From contig CAJUCT010000020.1 in the NCBI GenBank assembly GCA_910585015.1, positions 1-64,000 of the forward strand: 64,000 nucleotides of DNA, given 5' to 3'. The number at the start of each line of letters is the position of its first letter. Position 1 is the stretch's first letter. The notes below the pieces were generated by a model, which searched no databases, had not been told where the DNA came from, and saw only the letters and a list, made by a program, of their open reading frames with translations. This stretch comes from an uncultured Acetatifactor sp. (lineage in GTDB: Bacteria > Bacillota > Clostridia > Lachnospirales > Lachnospiraceae). A program made the translations under genes and the position numbers. This document shows positions 1 to 8,680 of the stretch, piece by piece.

Positions 1-29
1 AGCATAAACACTGGGGTTGTGGGTATTTT

Positions 30-122
30 TTACCCACCATCACCCTTGAAGAGCCCATTAGTTACGCACTTTTCGCTCAGGCTAACCGGACCTGAGCCAT
101 CAATTGTCAATCTGAATCCCAT
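30..122 (-). CDS. Start of an unidentified small or frameshifted gene
   Basis: A strong ribosome site (GGAGGG, 6 nt spacer) precedes an ATG at 122, directly downstream of the sheath-like gene. The reading frame begins MGFRLTIDGSGPVSL and stops after 30 codons at a TAA inside a GGGTAAAAAAT run. The -1 frame is open from that run to the window edge (VKNTHNPSVYA). Either a very short peptide ends here, or a longer third gene of the operon has a frameshift at the homopolymer. The product is not recognised. Confidence 0.4.
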   Translation of the reverse strand: MGFRLTIDGSGPVSLSEKCVTNGLFKGDGG

Positions 123-155
123 TTCTTTCCCTCCATTTCTGAATTCATTTGCTTT

Positions 156-2342
156 TTATAAATCTGAAGCCAAAGGGTTAATTTGGACTTCCAGGTTCCT
201 GGGGCTTCCGTTGAAGGTTATGGTCAGTTCACATACCCCTTCGGAGTCAATGATCTGGTGACTTAAATTGTCGCCCTCTGTGATAATTGCGTTGATGCAG
301 TCCTGTTTTTTGACCCATCTGCTCTTCTGGCTCTGGGGATTATCCGAAAAAAATGCCTTAATATTATCCTCTTTATAGTCCCCGGTAGTGTACCTCAACA
401 CTCTTTCTATGTAGGTGGTAGCCTGGGTCTTATACACCGGTTCAAAAGAAGAACGAGCCGAGTCATAGAGCAGATTTCTTGCCTTGTAAACGGAGACATT
501 GGTGATAGTCTCCCCGTTCAAGGCCGCATTGTCTGAACTGAAGATCCACCCAAAATTCTTCTGGTTGATCTGGGCCTTTATATTGTTGGTAAAGCCTGTT
601 ATTTCCTTGGGCATTGTTGTGTATGCCAGAAGGGAATTGTTTCCCGCCTCAATGTCAAAGCGTACACCCGGCAACTCCATGTCAGTCTTTTTTCTAGTCT
701 TTCCAAAGTGATCCTTCAGGAACTCAGGACATTGACAAGCCGCCCTGAAGCCTGCCGCCACATAAGCCCCGTTGATATAGATGCCCTCAATCCAGAGACG
801 CATGACATCCTCTTTCTCCTTGGATAATTCTACCCCGTTCTCGTCTGTCACCTTCATCCTGCTGTCCAGAATCACACCGGATTTGTTCTTGGGAATAACG
901 GTAAAATTAGGCAATACCGGAATTGCGAACTCGCTGTATGCCTTACCGATCAGTGGCGCGCATTTTTCGACAGCTTTTTCAATTCCCTCCGCGGCCATTG
1001 CATTGAACGTGGTTTCTTCCCTATTCTCAAAGGAGAAGAAGGTCTCCACCCGATAGTCCTTAAACACATCCAACAGAGTGCTCAGTGATTCCATGCTGTA
1101 CACATTGTCATCAGTCTTGGCCACATTCCCTTTAAAGCGTTCCCGCTGAATCCTGTTTGTTACTTTCTGGCTCCATGCCACATTGGGGTAGATAGCATAC
1201 CAGATCGTGTCCCGGAAATTGTTCTTTCCATTGGTAGTATTTAAATAGGTTATCAGTCGGGGCAGATAAGAACTCTTAGCCATCATCTCAGGGGAAACAT
1301 TGGCAATCACCAGCGTGGGTGCCATTCCCTTTGTCTTCGTCTTGTACTGGTCAAAGAACATTCGGATTCCCAGCAGCTTCTCCAGAAGGGGTTTTACCGC
1401 CTTAATGAAATTGTCTTTTGAGTTCTTGTAGAACTCAAGATAGCTATTATAGTTGGCCACCTCTGTCTCCACATCTACCTCGGTCTGCTGTGTGGAAACA
1501 AGCGGGCAGAAGGTGCGCACCACCAGCCCTTCCACATAATTGTTGGGATTCTGGTTGACTGCCTGATAGTCTTCCTTGAGCACTTCAATCAGCCCGGCGT
1601 TGATATTGTCATCCCTGATTGCCAGTGCTGTGGTTCCCTCCTTTGGTGCCTCTAGCACCTTCAGTTCTCCATTATCTCCCAGAGAGAGATAACCCGGAAC
1701 CACTGTGGAATTATTCTTTTGCTGCTCCCCTGTACCCAGTAACAGCCGGGTTTTGATATCTTCAATTGCCAGCGGAAGCATAGCCATGACGTTGTTATAG
1801 TTTTGGCTGGCATCCTCAAACAGCAGATTCAGCTTATCCCCCATATCCAGCTTCTGAGGATCTCCGTCCTCCAGTTCCATGAATTTCTTGTAATTGTACT
1901 GGATTTCCTTTCTCACCTGCTTGATATCGTCCATAACCTTTTTGGGGGAGATCATCTCCAGCATCTTTTCAAAGCCAAACTCCACATTCAACAATCCCTG
2001 GGCTTTTCGAGACTGCATGACGGAGAGGATCATACCCTGGAAATTCTCAAATTCGTTTAGATATATGGGGGTCAACATAGATTCCGGCAGGCTCATCGGC
2101 TTTTCCAGCGTGTACATCACAGACTGAGAGTTCGCGTCAAAAAATGACCATATTACCGGCTTGAATTTCTGTTCTACCTCCTCGTAGCTGCGGCACTCCA
2201 AATGCTGGTTAATCTCTTTCATCTTGTCGTCATCAAGGCTGTCAAGTCCTTTCACATCCCCCACCAGAGTAAGCAAATCCTGCTTATCCGGGTTGATGAC
2301 ATCCAGAAGAAGTGTTCGGTTTGTCTGGTTGATTGTCTCCAT
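156..2342 (-). CDS. Large protein with weak resemblance to contractile-sheath (TssC/tail-sheath) subunits
   Basis: A 728-residue soluble protein with no signal peptide or membrane segment. I start it at the ATG at 2342 (METINQTNRTLLLD), 8 nt after GGGAG; the GTG nine bases upstream overlaps that site. I do not recognise the family securely. The middle and C-terminal parts recall T6SS/phage sheath proteins: a stretch WIEGIYINGAYVAAGFRAAC followed by CPEFLK, an aromatic-rich block with NFGWIFSSDN, and a C-terminal half ending in an amphipathic beta-strand segment (VCELTITFNGSPRNLEVQIN). It follows the VWA membrane protein by 49 bp and precedes another gene start by 33 bp, so three genes are probably cotranscribed. 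A contractile or filament-forming assembly is an inference from these features only; other large structural proteins are possible. Confidence 0.6.
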   Translation of the reverse strand: METINQTNRTLLLDVINPDKQDLLTLVGDVKGLDSLDDDKMKEINQHLECRSYEEVEQKFKPVIWSFFDANSQSVMYTLEKPMSLPESMLTPIYLNEFENFQGMILSVMQSRKAQGLLNVEFGFEKMLEMISPKKVMDDIKQVRKEIQYNYKKFMELEDGDPQKLDMGDKLNLLFEDASQNYNNVMAMLPLAIEDIKTRLLLGTGEQQKNNSTVVPGYLSLGDNGELKVLEAPKEGTTALAIRDDNINAGLIEVLKEDYQAVNQNPNNYVEGLVVRTFCPLVSTQQTEVDVETEVANYNSYLEFYKNSKDNFIKAVKPLLEKLLGIRMFFDQYKTKTKGMAPTLVIANVSPEMMAKSSYLPRLITYLNTTNGKNNFRDTIWYAIYPNVAWSQKVTNRIQRERFKGNVAKTDDNVYSMESLSTLLDVFKDYRVETFFSFENREETTFNAMAAEGIEKAVEKCAPLIGKAYSEFAIPVLPNFTVIPKNKSGVILDSRMKVTDENGVELSKEKEDVMRLWIEGIYINGAYVAAGFRAACQCPEFLKDHFGKTRKKTDMELPGVRFDIEAGNNSLLAYTTMPKEITGFTNNIKAQINQKNFGWIFSSDNAALNGETITNVSVYKARNLLYDSARSSFEPVYKTQATTYIERVLRYTTGDYKEDNIKAFFSDNPQSQKSRWVKKQDCINAIITEGDNLSHQIIDSEGVCELTITFNGSPRNLEVQINPLASDL

Positions 2343-2391
2343 TTTTACCACTCCCTTTGCTAGTTTTATTTTTGCCCCTTCACTCCGGCTG

Positions 2392-4203
2392 CTACTGCCA
2401 TGCTTCAGAGGGCTTTATATCCTTGTACTGTAATGTCAACTCACTGATTTCATCCTCAAAGGAAATATCCACCTTGGCCCCTATCGCAAGCTGATAGCTT
2501 TTATTTTTCATCAGAATTTCCCGGCTTTTCATAATCGTACAGTCAGAGTTATTGGTCAGGATCAGGCTCCGATTCATCCCAGGTTTGAAATATATGCCCT
2601 TGGCCCCTGGAAATTCCTCTGAAACCTCACATTCCTTTAAGATCTCCTGAAGGGAAAGCACCTTACCCGCCGGGAGCCTAAAAAGGTTATAATACAGCGG
2701 CGGAATATCATAGCCCGATTTTGTCCTTGTGATATACAAATTTACCTTGCCCACATAACTGTATTTGCTGGGCTGAGGACGCTCCTCCGCTGGCGCTGGA
2801 ACCGGCTTCGGACGCCTTATATACAAAATAAGAACTATACAGACAAGCGCTGCCCCCAGCAAAATTCCGCCTGCTGCCCATACGCCCATGGGAGTACCCT
2901 GCGGCTTTGGCTCTTCCACGGGCACCGCCGGCGGTGCCTCTAAGCTTACCGTGACACAGTTATCCCCGATTACGTTCACCGGGAGTTTAGAATAATCAAA
3001 ATAAACCTCATATTTATCCGCAGCGCTTACTCTCTCCCGCATTTCCAACACCCCTGCGTGTAAGGACAACTCTTCCACTTCTCCCCCTATGTCAAGAGTA
3101 ATCTTACTATGCTCAAAAAAATCGCTCTCCCACAGGGATGCACTGGGGTTTTCCACACTGTAAAAAGTGTAGGAAAGTTTGGCTGTGCGTTGATAATAAA
3201 GGCTTTCCTCTTCCTCCTCTGGGAGCCTGTCCTCATAAGCAACTTCCACTTTGGGATAAACTGCATACTCCGGTATGGCATTGACTCTAACCTGGGTTCC
3301 TGCGTTAGCCTCAAAGCCGATCTCCAAATGTCCGTCAGCGGGACGTTCTATTTCTAGAAATGAATATCTGTCGCCGTTTATCTGCCTGGCACTTTCCGCC
3401 TGGAACGCCGAATTTAGATTCTGAATCTGGGCGCTTCCTGTCAACAGCACTCTTACTCTGTCTGCCCGGAGATATGGAAGTTCCACGATTACCTTTTCTT
3501 CTCCGCCACTGGCATCCACAATGGCAACTGTAGACTGTTTAACTCCCATTTCCGCCAAAACCGCATCTATTGCTCCCTGTATTCCTGTCGCCTGGGAAGT
3601 GTGCCAACTTTTTCCTCCTGTGGCGGCAGCGGCTTTGAAAATAGTATTGTCTAAATCCTCCATGTCCTGTCCTAAACCGATAACATGGATGATAATTCCC
3701 TGTTCTTTGGCACGTTCCAGGGCCGACTGGTACATCTGCTGGGATTCCTGCGTCTCCGTGTCCTCTTTCAGAAGGATTTCCCCGTCCGAAAGCATAACAA
3801 TATATTTTTCCCCCGCATGTGCTTTGGCTAACACATCAACCGCACAGGCGAGACCGGCGCCCGCATTACTGTACCCTTGGTACACTATGTCCTCGGCCAA
3901 ATCCATAACTTCGCTCCTGCGGCTGTTTTCAACCTCTCCCTGTAAGAGCGCGGCCTCCGTACCATATATAGCAAGCCCAACCTCATAGTTGGAGGGCAAA
4001 GAGTAGAGCAGCTGCGCTATACTGTCCAACGCCAGTCTTTCCGGGTCATTGGTTTTCATGCTGCCGCTGGTGTCCAGTAAAAAGATAACTGACTTTTCCA
4101 GACTTTGCTCTTCCCGGGCCTGGACAGGTATACAGGATATGAGGGTCAGTAACAAGCCTGTCAGAAGGGGCAAATATTTATGATATATGATTTCTCTCAT
4201 CAT
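2392..4203 (-). CDS. VWA-domain membrane protein with C-terminal cytoplasmic domain
   Basis: 603 residues. The N-terminus has a signal sequence (hydrophobic 10-24, with a possible lipobox LISC ending at Cys24 or a signal peptidase I site VQA/R). A von Willebrand A domain follows (about 37-215) with an intact metal site DTSGS starting at Asp44 and a later LSDGE. The next 200 residues are beta-rich, then a single transmembrane helix at about 438-462 and a basic RRPKP. A cytoplasmic domain of about 110 residues ends the protein and looks like a small beta-sandwich, possibly FHA-like; this is not certain. VWA domains bind protein ligands through a metal ion. The start has a GGGGGAGGAG ribosome site. 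It is the first gene of the unit containing the sheath-like protein. Confidence 0.8.
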   Translation of the reverse strand: MMREIIYHKYLPLLTGLLLTLISCIPVQAREEQSLEKSVIFLLDTSGSMKTNDPERLALDSIAQLLYSLPSNYEVGLAIYGTEAALLQGEVENSRRSEVMDLAEDIVYQGYSNAGAGLACAVDVLAKAHAGEKYIVMLSDGEILLKEDTETQESQQMYQSALERAKEQGIIIHVIGLGQDMEDLDNTIFKAAAATGGKSWHTSQATGIQGAIDAVLAEMGVKQSTVAIVDASGGEEKVIVELPYLRADRVRVLLTGSAQIQNLNSAFQAESARQINGDRYSFLEIERPADGHLEIGFEANAGTQVRVNAIPEYAVYPKVEVAYEDRLPEEEEESLYYQRTAKLSYTFYSVENPSASLWESDFFEHSKITLDIGGEVEELSLHAGVLEMRERVSAADKYEVYFDYSKLPVNVIGDNCVTVSLEAPPAVPVEEPKPQGTPMGVWAAGGILLGAALVCIVLILYIRRPKPVPAPAEERPQPSKYSYVGKVNLYITRTKSGYDIPPLYYNLFRLPAGKVLSLQEILKECEVSEEFPGAKGIYFKPGMNRSLILTNNSDCTIMKSREILMKNKSYQLAIGAKVDISFEDEISELTLQYKDIKPSEAWQ

Positions 4204-4255
4204 GCTCCTCCCCCTTCTCTATGCTGTACCGCATCTTTTATCATTGTTCTCCATT

Positions 4256-4285
4256 ATTCTACAATATTTTCTATCTATAGTTCAA
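4256..4285 (-). promoter_or_regulatory. Predicted sigma-A promoter of the VWA/sheath-like unit
   Basis: On the minus strand TTGAAC and TAGAAT are separated by 18 bp, about 50 bp before the VWA start codon. Inference from consensus match only. Confidence 0.4.
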
Positions 4286-4366
4286 TACATCTTACGCAAT
4301 GTATTACAATACGACTTGAAACACCACATCCGCCATCGTTCACCCCGCAAATCCATACATACATCA

Positions 4367-4403
4367 AAAAAAGCACAAAAAAAGCAGATACCTCCGTATC
4401 TGC
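4367..4403 (-). terminator. Intrinsic terminator after the LytTR regulator
   Basis: An 8-bp perfect inverted repeat (GCAGATAC/GTATCTGC, loop 4) is followed on the minus strand by T7, a short gap and another T7. It lies about 40 bp after the LytTR stop codon and separates that gene from the VWA unit. Confidence 0.8.
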
Positions 4404-4443
4404 CCATTTTTATGTGCCTGCCGTAACTGTCCTCCCGCGCGGA

Positions 4444-5202
4444 TCACCCTCTGCGCTTCTTCCCGATGGGATTATAATAATATTCCTGCATTTTCTCCTT
4501 AAACGCGGCGCTTCTCCTCTGGGAGAGGGGAAGCCTGGTCCCGCTGGTCATGATAATCTCACATCCCTCCAGCCTGGCGATTCTGTTCATGTTAATCAGG
4601 ATTCCTCTGCTGCACACCGCGAAACCGAAGGGCTCCATCTTATCCTCTATATCGCTGAGCACTCCCTGGTACAGAAAGTCTCCCCTCTCTGTCACCGCCT
4701 TGATGGTCCTGCCATTCTTCTGACATTCAAAATAAAGAATATCCCCCACCGGCAGTCTGACCATCTGTCTCTCATTTTCCACAGCCGCCGGACTGGGCTG
4801 CACAAGAGAGATCCAGGTATCCTGCAGACTCCCCCAGGCTGTCAGGAAATCTCTGATCTGCTCTTCCAAAGTCTCCTTCTTTACAGGCTTTTCCAGAAAA
4901 GCAAAAGCGTGGGTCTTGTTCATGGCGTCCTCGCAGCATTGGTTTGAATAGGACTGGAAGATAATCTTCGTGGCTCTGTTCCTGCAATACAGCTTTTTCC
5001 CAATCTCTATCCCGTCCTCACCTTCAAGCGCGGCCTCCATAAAGATCAGATCGAACAGAACCGAGGAAACCAGCAGTTCCTCTCCGCTTTCAAACACCTG
5101 AATATTGTAACGAACAGTATATCCGCCCAGCGCCTGCTCCACCAGACGCCGCGTCTCTTGGGAATCCTCCCCGCTGTTATCACAAATCGCTATATGCAGC
5201 AT
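4444..5202 (-). CDS. LytTR-family response regulator with Glu at the phospho-acceptor position
   Basis: 252 residues. The N-terminal receiver domain (1-120) starts MLHIAICDN and keeps the conserved lysine (EKP, Lys105) and the hydroxyl residue (Ser84). The beta-3 motif, usually LIFLD, reads LIFME, so Glu56 replaces the phosphorylated Asp, and only one acidic residue (Asp8) of the usual pair is present. The C-terminal LytTR DNA-binding domain (about 145-245) is complete, with LYFECQKNGRTIKA and the SRGILINMNRI region. No histidine kinase is adjacent. A Glu at this site often mimics phosphorylation, so the protein may be constitutively active or controlled in another way (inference). It is separated from the VWA unit downstream by a terminator. 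Confidence 0.85.
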   Translation of the reverse strand: MLHIAICDNSGEDSQETRRLVEQALGGYTVRYNIQVFESGEELLVSSVLFDLIFMEAALEGEDGIEIGKKLYCRNRATKIIFQSYSNQCCEDAMNKTHAFAFLEKPVKKETLEEQIRDFLTAWGSLQDTWISLVQPSPAAVENERQMVRLPVGDILYFECQKNGRTIKAVTERGDFLYQGVLSDIEDKMEPFGFAVCSRGILINMNRIARLEGCEIIMTSGTRLPLSQRRSAAFKEKMQEYYYNPIGKKRRG

Positions 5203-5443
5203 ATCTTTCTCCTTAGTTTTCCTTTACTAAAATTTGTTTCTTAAGCAACAAACCAAAATCGCCTATCCGTAACATAGCGAAAAGTCCTATGTATTTACAT
5301 TAATCCAAAATTCATATTATCATGCCATAGGGCTTCTTGCAATATGCTTATGTCAGGATTTTATTTAAATTTTTTACCTTCTCTATAATACTTGTCCCCT
5401 ATGGTCTGGCGCAAGGATCTATATCACGATCTCTGAACACGTC

Positions 5444-5470
5444 AAAAGGACCCTGGCGCCTCGGCGCCAG
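5444..5470 (-). terminator. Intrinsic terminator after fba
   Basis: A GC-rich hairpin (CTGGCGCC/GGCGCCAG, loop 2) lies about 20 bp after the fba stop and is followed on the minus strand by CCTTTTGAC. Confidence 0.7.
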
Positions 5471-5491
5471 AGCCCTTGTCCTATCGCTTTA

Positions 5492-6370
5492 TTATGCCTG
5501 TCCCACAGACCCGAACAGTTCCATTTTCTCCTTCACGGTAGCCTTGATGGCCTCTGCGCCGGGAGCCAGAAGCTTACGGGGATCAAAGCCTTTGCCCTGC
5601 AGATCCTTGCCCTCCTCCACATACTTTCTGGTGGCGGCGGCAAATGCCAGCTGGCACTCGGTGTTTACGTTGATCTTGGCCACGCCCAGGGAGATTGCCT
5701 TCTTGATCATGTCGGCGGGAATGCCTGTGCCGCCGTGAAGCACCAGGGGCATGTCGCCGGTCTTCTGCTGAACGGCGTCCAGAGTCTCAAAACTCAGACC
5801 CTTCCAGTTCTCGGGATACTTGCCGTGGATGTTGCCGATGCCTGCTGCCAGGAAGTCAATGCCCAGATCCGCAATGGCCTTGCACTCGTTGGGATCGGCG
5901 CACTCGCCCATACCTACCACGCCGTCTTCCTCGCCGCCGATGGAGCCAACCTCTGCCTCGATAGACAGGCCCTTGTCGTGAGCCGCCTTAACCAGTTCTG
6001 TGGTCTTGGCCACATTCTCGTCGATGGCATAGTGGGAACCGTCGAACATGATGGAAGAGAAGCCTGCCTCGATACACTTATAGCAGCCCTCAAAGGAACC
6101 GTGATCCAGATGCAGCGCCACGGGAACGGTGATGTTCAGATCCTGCAGCAGGCCGTTTACCATGCCTACCACCGCGTGGTAGCCGCCCATATACTTGCCT
6201 GCGCCCTCGGACACACCCAGAATCACAGGGCTGTTTAACTCCTGCGCGGTAAGCAGGATGGACTTGGTCCACTCCAGGTTATTGATGTTAAACTGGCCTA
6301 CCGCATAGTGGCCGGCCTTTGCCTTTTTCAGCATCTCAGTTGCGGAAACTAACATATCTTTTACCTCCAT
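5492..6370 (-). CDS. fba: Class II fructose-1,6-bisphosphate aldolase
   Basis: 292 residues, the usual length of the short class II aldolases. It cleaves fructose-1,6-bisphosphate to dihydroxyacetone phosphate and glyceraldehyde-3-phosphate in glycolysis, in the cytoplasm. Zinc-binding histidines are visible in HLDHGS (about residues 82-87), GNIHGKY and VLHGGTG, and the phosphate-binding region in INVNTE. A GGAGGTAAAAG ribosome site precedes the ATG. The gene is followed by its own terminator and separated from dagK by 138 bp, so it is probably transcribed alone. Tagatose- or other ketose-bisphosphate aldolases are close relatives, but the sequence fits the fba type best. Confidence 0.93.
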   Translation of the reverse strand: MEVKDMLVSATEMLKKAKAGHYAVGQFNINNLEWTKSILLTAQELNSPVILGVSEGAGKYMGGYHAVVGMVNGLLQDLNITVPVALHLDHGSFEGCYKCIEAGFSSIMFDGSHYAIDENVAKTTELVKAAHDKGLSIEAEVGSIGGEEDGVVGMGECADPNECKAIADLGIDFLAAGIGNIHGKYPENWKGLSFETLDAVQQKTGDMPLVLHGGTGIPADMIKKAISLGVAKINVNTECQLAFAAATRKYVEEGKDLQGKGFDPRKLLAPGAEAIKATVKEKMELFGSVGQA

Positions 6371-6508
6371 ATATAGTTTTTGCGTAAGGCGGCTGCCCTG
6401 TGGACAGATCCGCCAACGTCTTCCTAATGGAAGTATAACCTATTTTTCCCTAAATTGGAATATCTTTGTTAAATGTTCAGCAAAAATATTTTGCCTCTTG
6501 TTTTGCCG

Positions 6509-7402
6509 TCAGTTCCGTTTCACCCGCATGGTGACGGCCCTGTGGCGGTTGCGGATGGTGACCAGTTCATGACTGCCGCCGAACTCCCCGTCCAGAGTCC
6601 AGGCAATGGGCTCCCGGCTCTCGATGGTGAGACAGCCGGTGCGGAAGTACAACATGCATTCCGCATTGATATCCCGATTCAGCAGGGCCGCCACCACGGC
6701 GTTGAGTTCCTTGGGATTCCCCGGTCTGCGGATCAGGGTCACCTCAAATACCCCGTCATCCAGCACCACATTCTTGCCGGTAATCTGCTTGAAGCCGCCC
6801 ACCGACACCGAATTGGTGATCATTCCAAAGATAAATTCATCCTCCACCACCTGGTCTTCATAGCACACCTTCAGCGGATAACTGCGTATGGAGGACAGGC
6901 GCTTGACCCCTTCCAGCAGATATGCCAAATGGCCCAATACATTCTTTACATCCTGGTCAGTCTCATAGGACACCTCCGTAAAAAGGCCGAAAGCCGCGAT
7001 ATACACGAACACGTCCTCGTTAAAAGCGCCCACGTCACAGGGAAAATCCTTCCCTGTCACCGCAATCCCCGCCGCCCGGATCATATTCTTGGGCAGCCGC
7101 AGGCTGATGCCGAAATCATTGGTGCTGCCTGCGGGAATATAGCCGATGGGTAGGTTTCTGCCGCTGGCCAGCATACCTGTAACCACCTCGTCCAGAGTGC
7201 CGTCCCCGCCGCTGCATACCACCAGCTCCGTCTCCGGGGAGCAGTTCTTCACATAGTCGCAGGCATCCCCTCTCTTAGTGGTGGGGCGCACCAGAGTCTC
7301 ATAGCCCCCCTGCTCCAGCAATTCCAGAATATCGGAGAGTTTACTGCGGATCGCAGCCTTGCCTGCCTTGGGATTGTATACAAACAGCGCCCGCATCTTC
7401 AC
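6509..7402 (-). CDS. Diacylglycerol/lipid kinase family protein (DagK/YegS type)
   Basis: 297 residues. The N-terminal nucleotide-binding part carries VYNPKAGK near the start, the signature SGGDGT (about 65-70) and PAGSTNDF (about 91-98). The beta-rich C-terminal lobe contains the conserved LDDGVFEV and an Asp-Gly-Glu (LDGE) near the end. The family phosphorylates diacylglycerol or related lipids with ATP; the exact substrate cannot be read from sequence. The start codon overlaps the end of the HPr-like gene by 4 bp (ATGA), so the two are translationally coupled. It closes the whiA-crh group. Confidence 0.9.
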   Translation of the reverse strand: MKMRALFVYNPKAGKAAIRSKLSDILELLEQGGYETLVRPTTKRGDACDYVKNCSPETELVVCSGGDGTLDEVVTGMLASGRNLPIGYIPAGSTNDFGISLRLPKNMIRAAGIAVTGKDFPCDVGAFNEDVFVYIAAFGLFTEVSYETDQDVKNVLGHLAYLLEGVKRLSSIRSYPLKVCYEDQVVEDEFIFGMITNSVSVGGFKQITGKNVVLDDGVFEVTLIRRPGNPKELNAVVAALLNRDINAECMLYFRTGCLTIESREPIAWTLDGEFGGSHELVTIRNRHRAVTMRVKRN

Positions 7403-7653
7403 GCCCCTATCAGATACTTTTCAATGGCATCCACTGCCGCTTCCTCGTCCGTACCCTCCGCCGTCACCATCACTTGATCCCCATTGTCCAGCCCCAGGCT
7501 CATCATTCCCATGATGCTCTTGGCATTGACCTTCTTGCCCGTGGATTCCAGATAAATCCTGCTCTCAAACTTGCTTGCCACCTGCACCAGCATAGCCACG
7601 GGCCTGGCCTCCAGTCCATTCTGCAGCTTGATCTCCACCGTCGAATTTTTCAT
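7399..7653 (-). CDS. crh: Crh-like HPr paralogue: active-site His15 replaced by Glu, Ser46 kept
   Basis: 84 residues, HPr fold. The usual GLHARP around the PEP-phosphorylated histidine reads GLEARP: the codon at position 15 is GAG. The regulatory serine is intact in AKSIMGMMSLG (Ser46), the target of HPr kinase. A protein with this pattern cannot carry sugar-phosphorylation flux through His15 but can still be phosphorylated on Ser46 and bind CcpA, as known for Bacillus Crh, which has Gln15. The position directly after whiA matches crh of Bacillus subtilis, and hprK lies about 4 kb upstream in the same block. The symbol is assigned by this logic; an unrelated HPr-like role is possible. A canonical ptsH is expected elsewhere. 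Confidence 0.75.
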   Translation of the reverse strand: MKNSTVEIKLQNGLEARPVAMLVQVASKFESRIYLESTGKKVNAKSIMGMMSLGLDNGDQVMVTAEGTDEEAAVDAIEKYLIGA

Positions 7654-7675
7654 AATACTCCTCCTTAATGCTAAC

Positions 7676-8548
7676 CTATTTTCTCACCTTCTCCGCCAAC
7701 TCGCTGAGTTTGCAGAGTCTGTGATTCACTCCTGATTTACCTACCGGCGGATCCAAATGGCCCCCCAACTCCTTCAATGGCGCATCCGGATATTCCAGTC
7801 TCACCTCCGCCATCTCCCGCAGAGCGGGCGACAACTTTTGCAGGCCGTAATGATCCCGCAAAAACAAGATATCCTCGATCTGCCTGCTGGCCGCATTCAC
7901 CGTCTTGGTGATATTAGCCGTCTCACAGTTGACCCTCCTGTTGATAGAATTGCGCATCTCCTTCACAATCCGCAGATTCTCCAGCTTCATCAGCGCCACA
8001 TGGGCGCCCATCACATTCAGCAGGTCCACGATGCCCGCCCCCTCCTTGATGTAAACCACATAGTATTTCTTACGGGATACAATCTTGGCCTCTATGGCAA
8101 ACTTTTGGATCACCTGCTGCAGTTGTCTGGCCTTGGACTCCTGTGTACACACAAACTCCAGGTGGTAACCCTTCTTCGGATCACTGATGGATCCCACGCA
8201 CAAAAAGGCCCCACGCAAAAATGCTCTGCGGCAACAGGATTTTTGGAGCAGCCGGGAGTCCGCCGGCTCCTGCAAATCACCGAAATTATGGTAAAAATCC
8301 TGCATTTCCTCCTGTGTGAACCCTATTTTCTTTTCTATATTATATGTTTTTTCCAACAATGTAAAGCCTTTTCTTAAGACATCTTCATTTTCCAGCTGGA
8401 AACCGATGGTATACAGGCCCTCTCCGTCCCTTCCATACTGTCCGGAAAAACTCATAATAGCCGCCAGTTCCGCCAGTTGGCAATGTCTGGCGCCTCCGGT
8501 ATGCCCGGCAAGCTCCTCCTTTACCTCCCTTGAGAAAGACACTTCCAT
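7676..8548 (-). CDS. whiA: DNA-binding protein WhiA
   Basis: 290 residues. WhiA combines an N-terminal LAGLIDADG-like fold with a C-terminal helix-turn-helix, and in Gram-positive bacteria it influences cell division and chromosome segregation. The N-terminus SFSREVKEEL and the C-terminal DLPLKELGG-type helix-turn-helix (here DAPLKELGGHLDPPVGKSGV) are diagnostic. It sits between rapZ and the HPr-like gene in the usual order. A 105-bp palindromic repeat lies 18 bp upstream of its start codon. Confidence 0.93.
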   Translation of the reverse strand: MEVSFSREVKEELAGHTGGARHCQLAELAAIMSFSGQYGRDGEGLYTIGFQLENEDVLRKGFTLLEKTYNIEKKIGFTQEEMQDFYHNFGDLQEPADSRLLQKSCCRRAFLRGAFLCVGSISDPKKGYHLEFVCTQESKARQLQQVIQKFAIEAKIVSRKKYYVVYIKEGAGIVDLLNVMGAHVALMKLENLRIVKEMRNSINRRVNCETANITKTVNAASRQIEDILFLRDHYGLQKLSPALREMAEVRLEYPDAPLKELGGHLDPPVGKSGVNHRLCKLSELAEKVRK

Positions 8549-8565
8549 CCTCCTATTGAAGATTA

Positions 8566-8670
8566 TTATACTACATAACGTCAGAATTTACCATATTGCA
8601 TTGGGTAAACGTATATGACTGGCGTTTTGTAGTCAGGTTACTCGGCAGTTTTAACTGTTAAGCAGTATAA
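8566..8670 (-). repeat. Palindromic dispersed repeat, family 2, copy 1
   Basis: A 105-bp element with ends TTATACT/AGTATAA and an internal inverted repeat CTACATAACGTCAG ... CTGGCGTTTTGTAG. A second copy lies at 36776-36880 on the other strand. Both sit just before a start codon and in the same orientation relative to the gene (whiA here, the MerR-methyltransferase there). Most positions agree between copies; several differences fall in loops. Confidence 0.8.
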
Positions 8671-8680
8671 ATCCGGTGTT

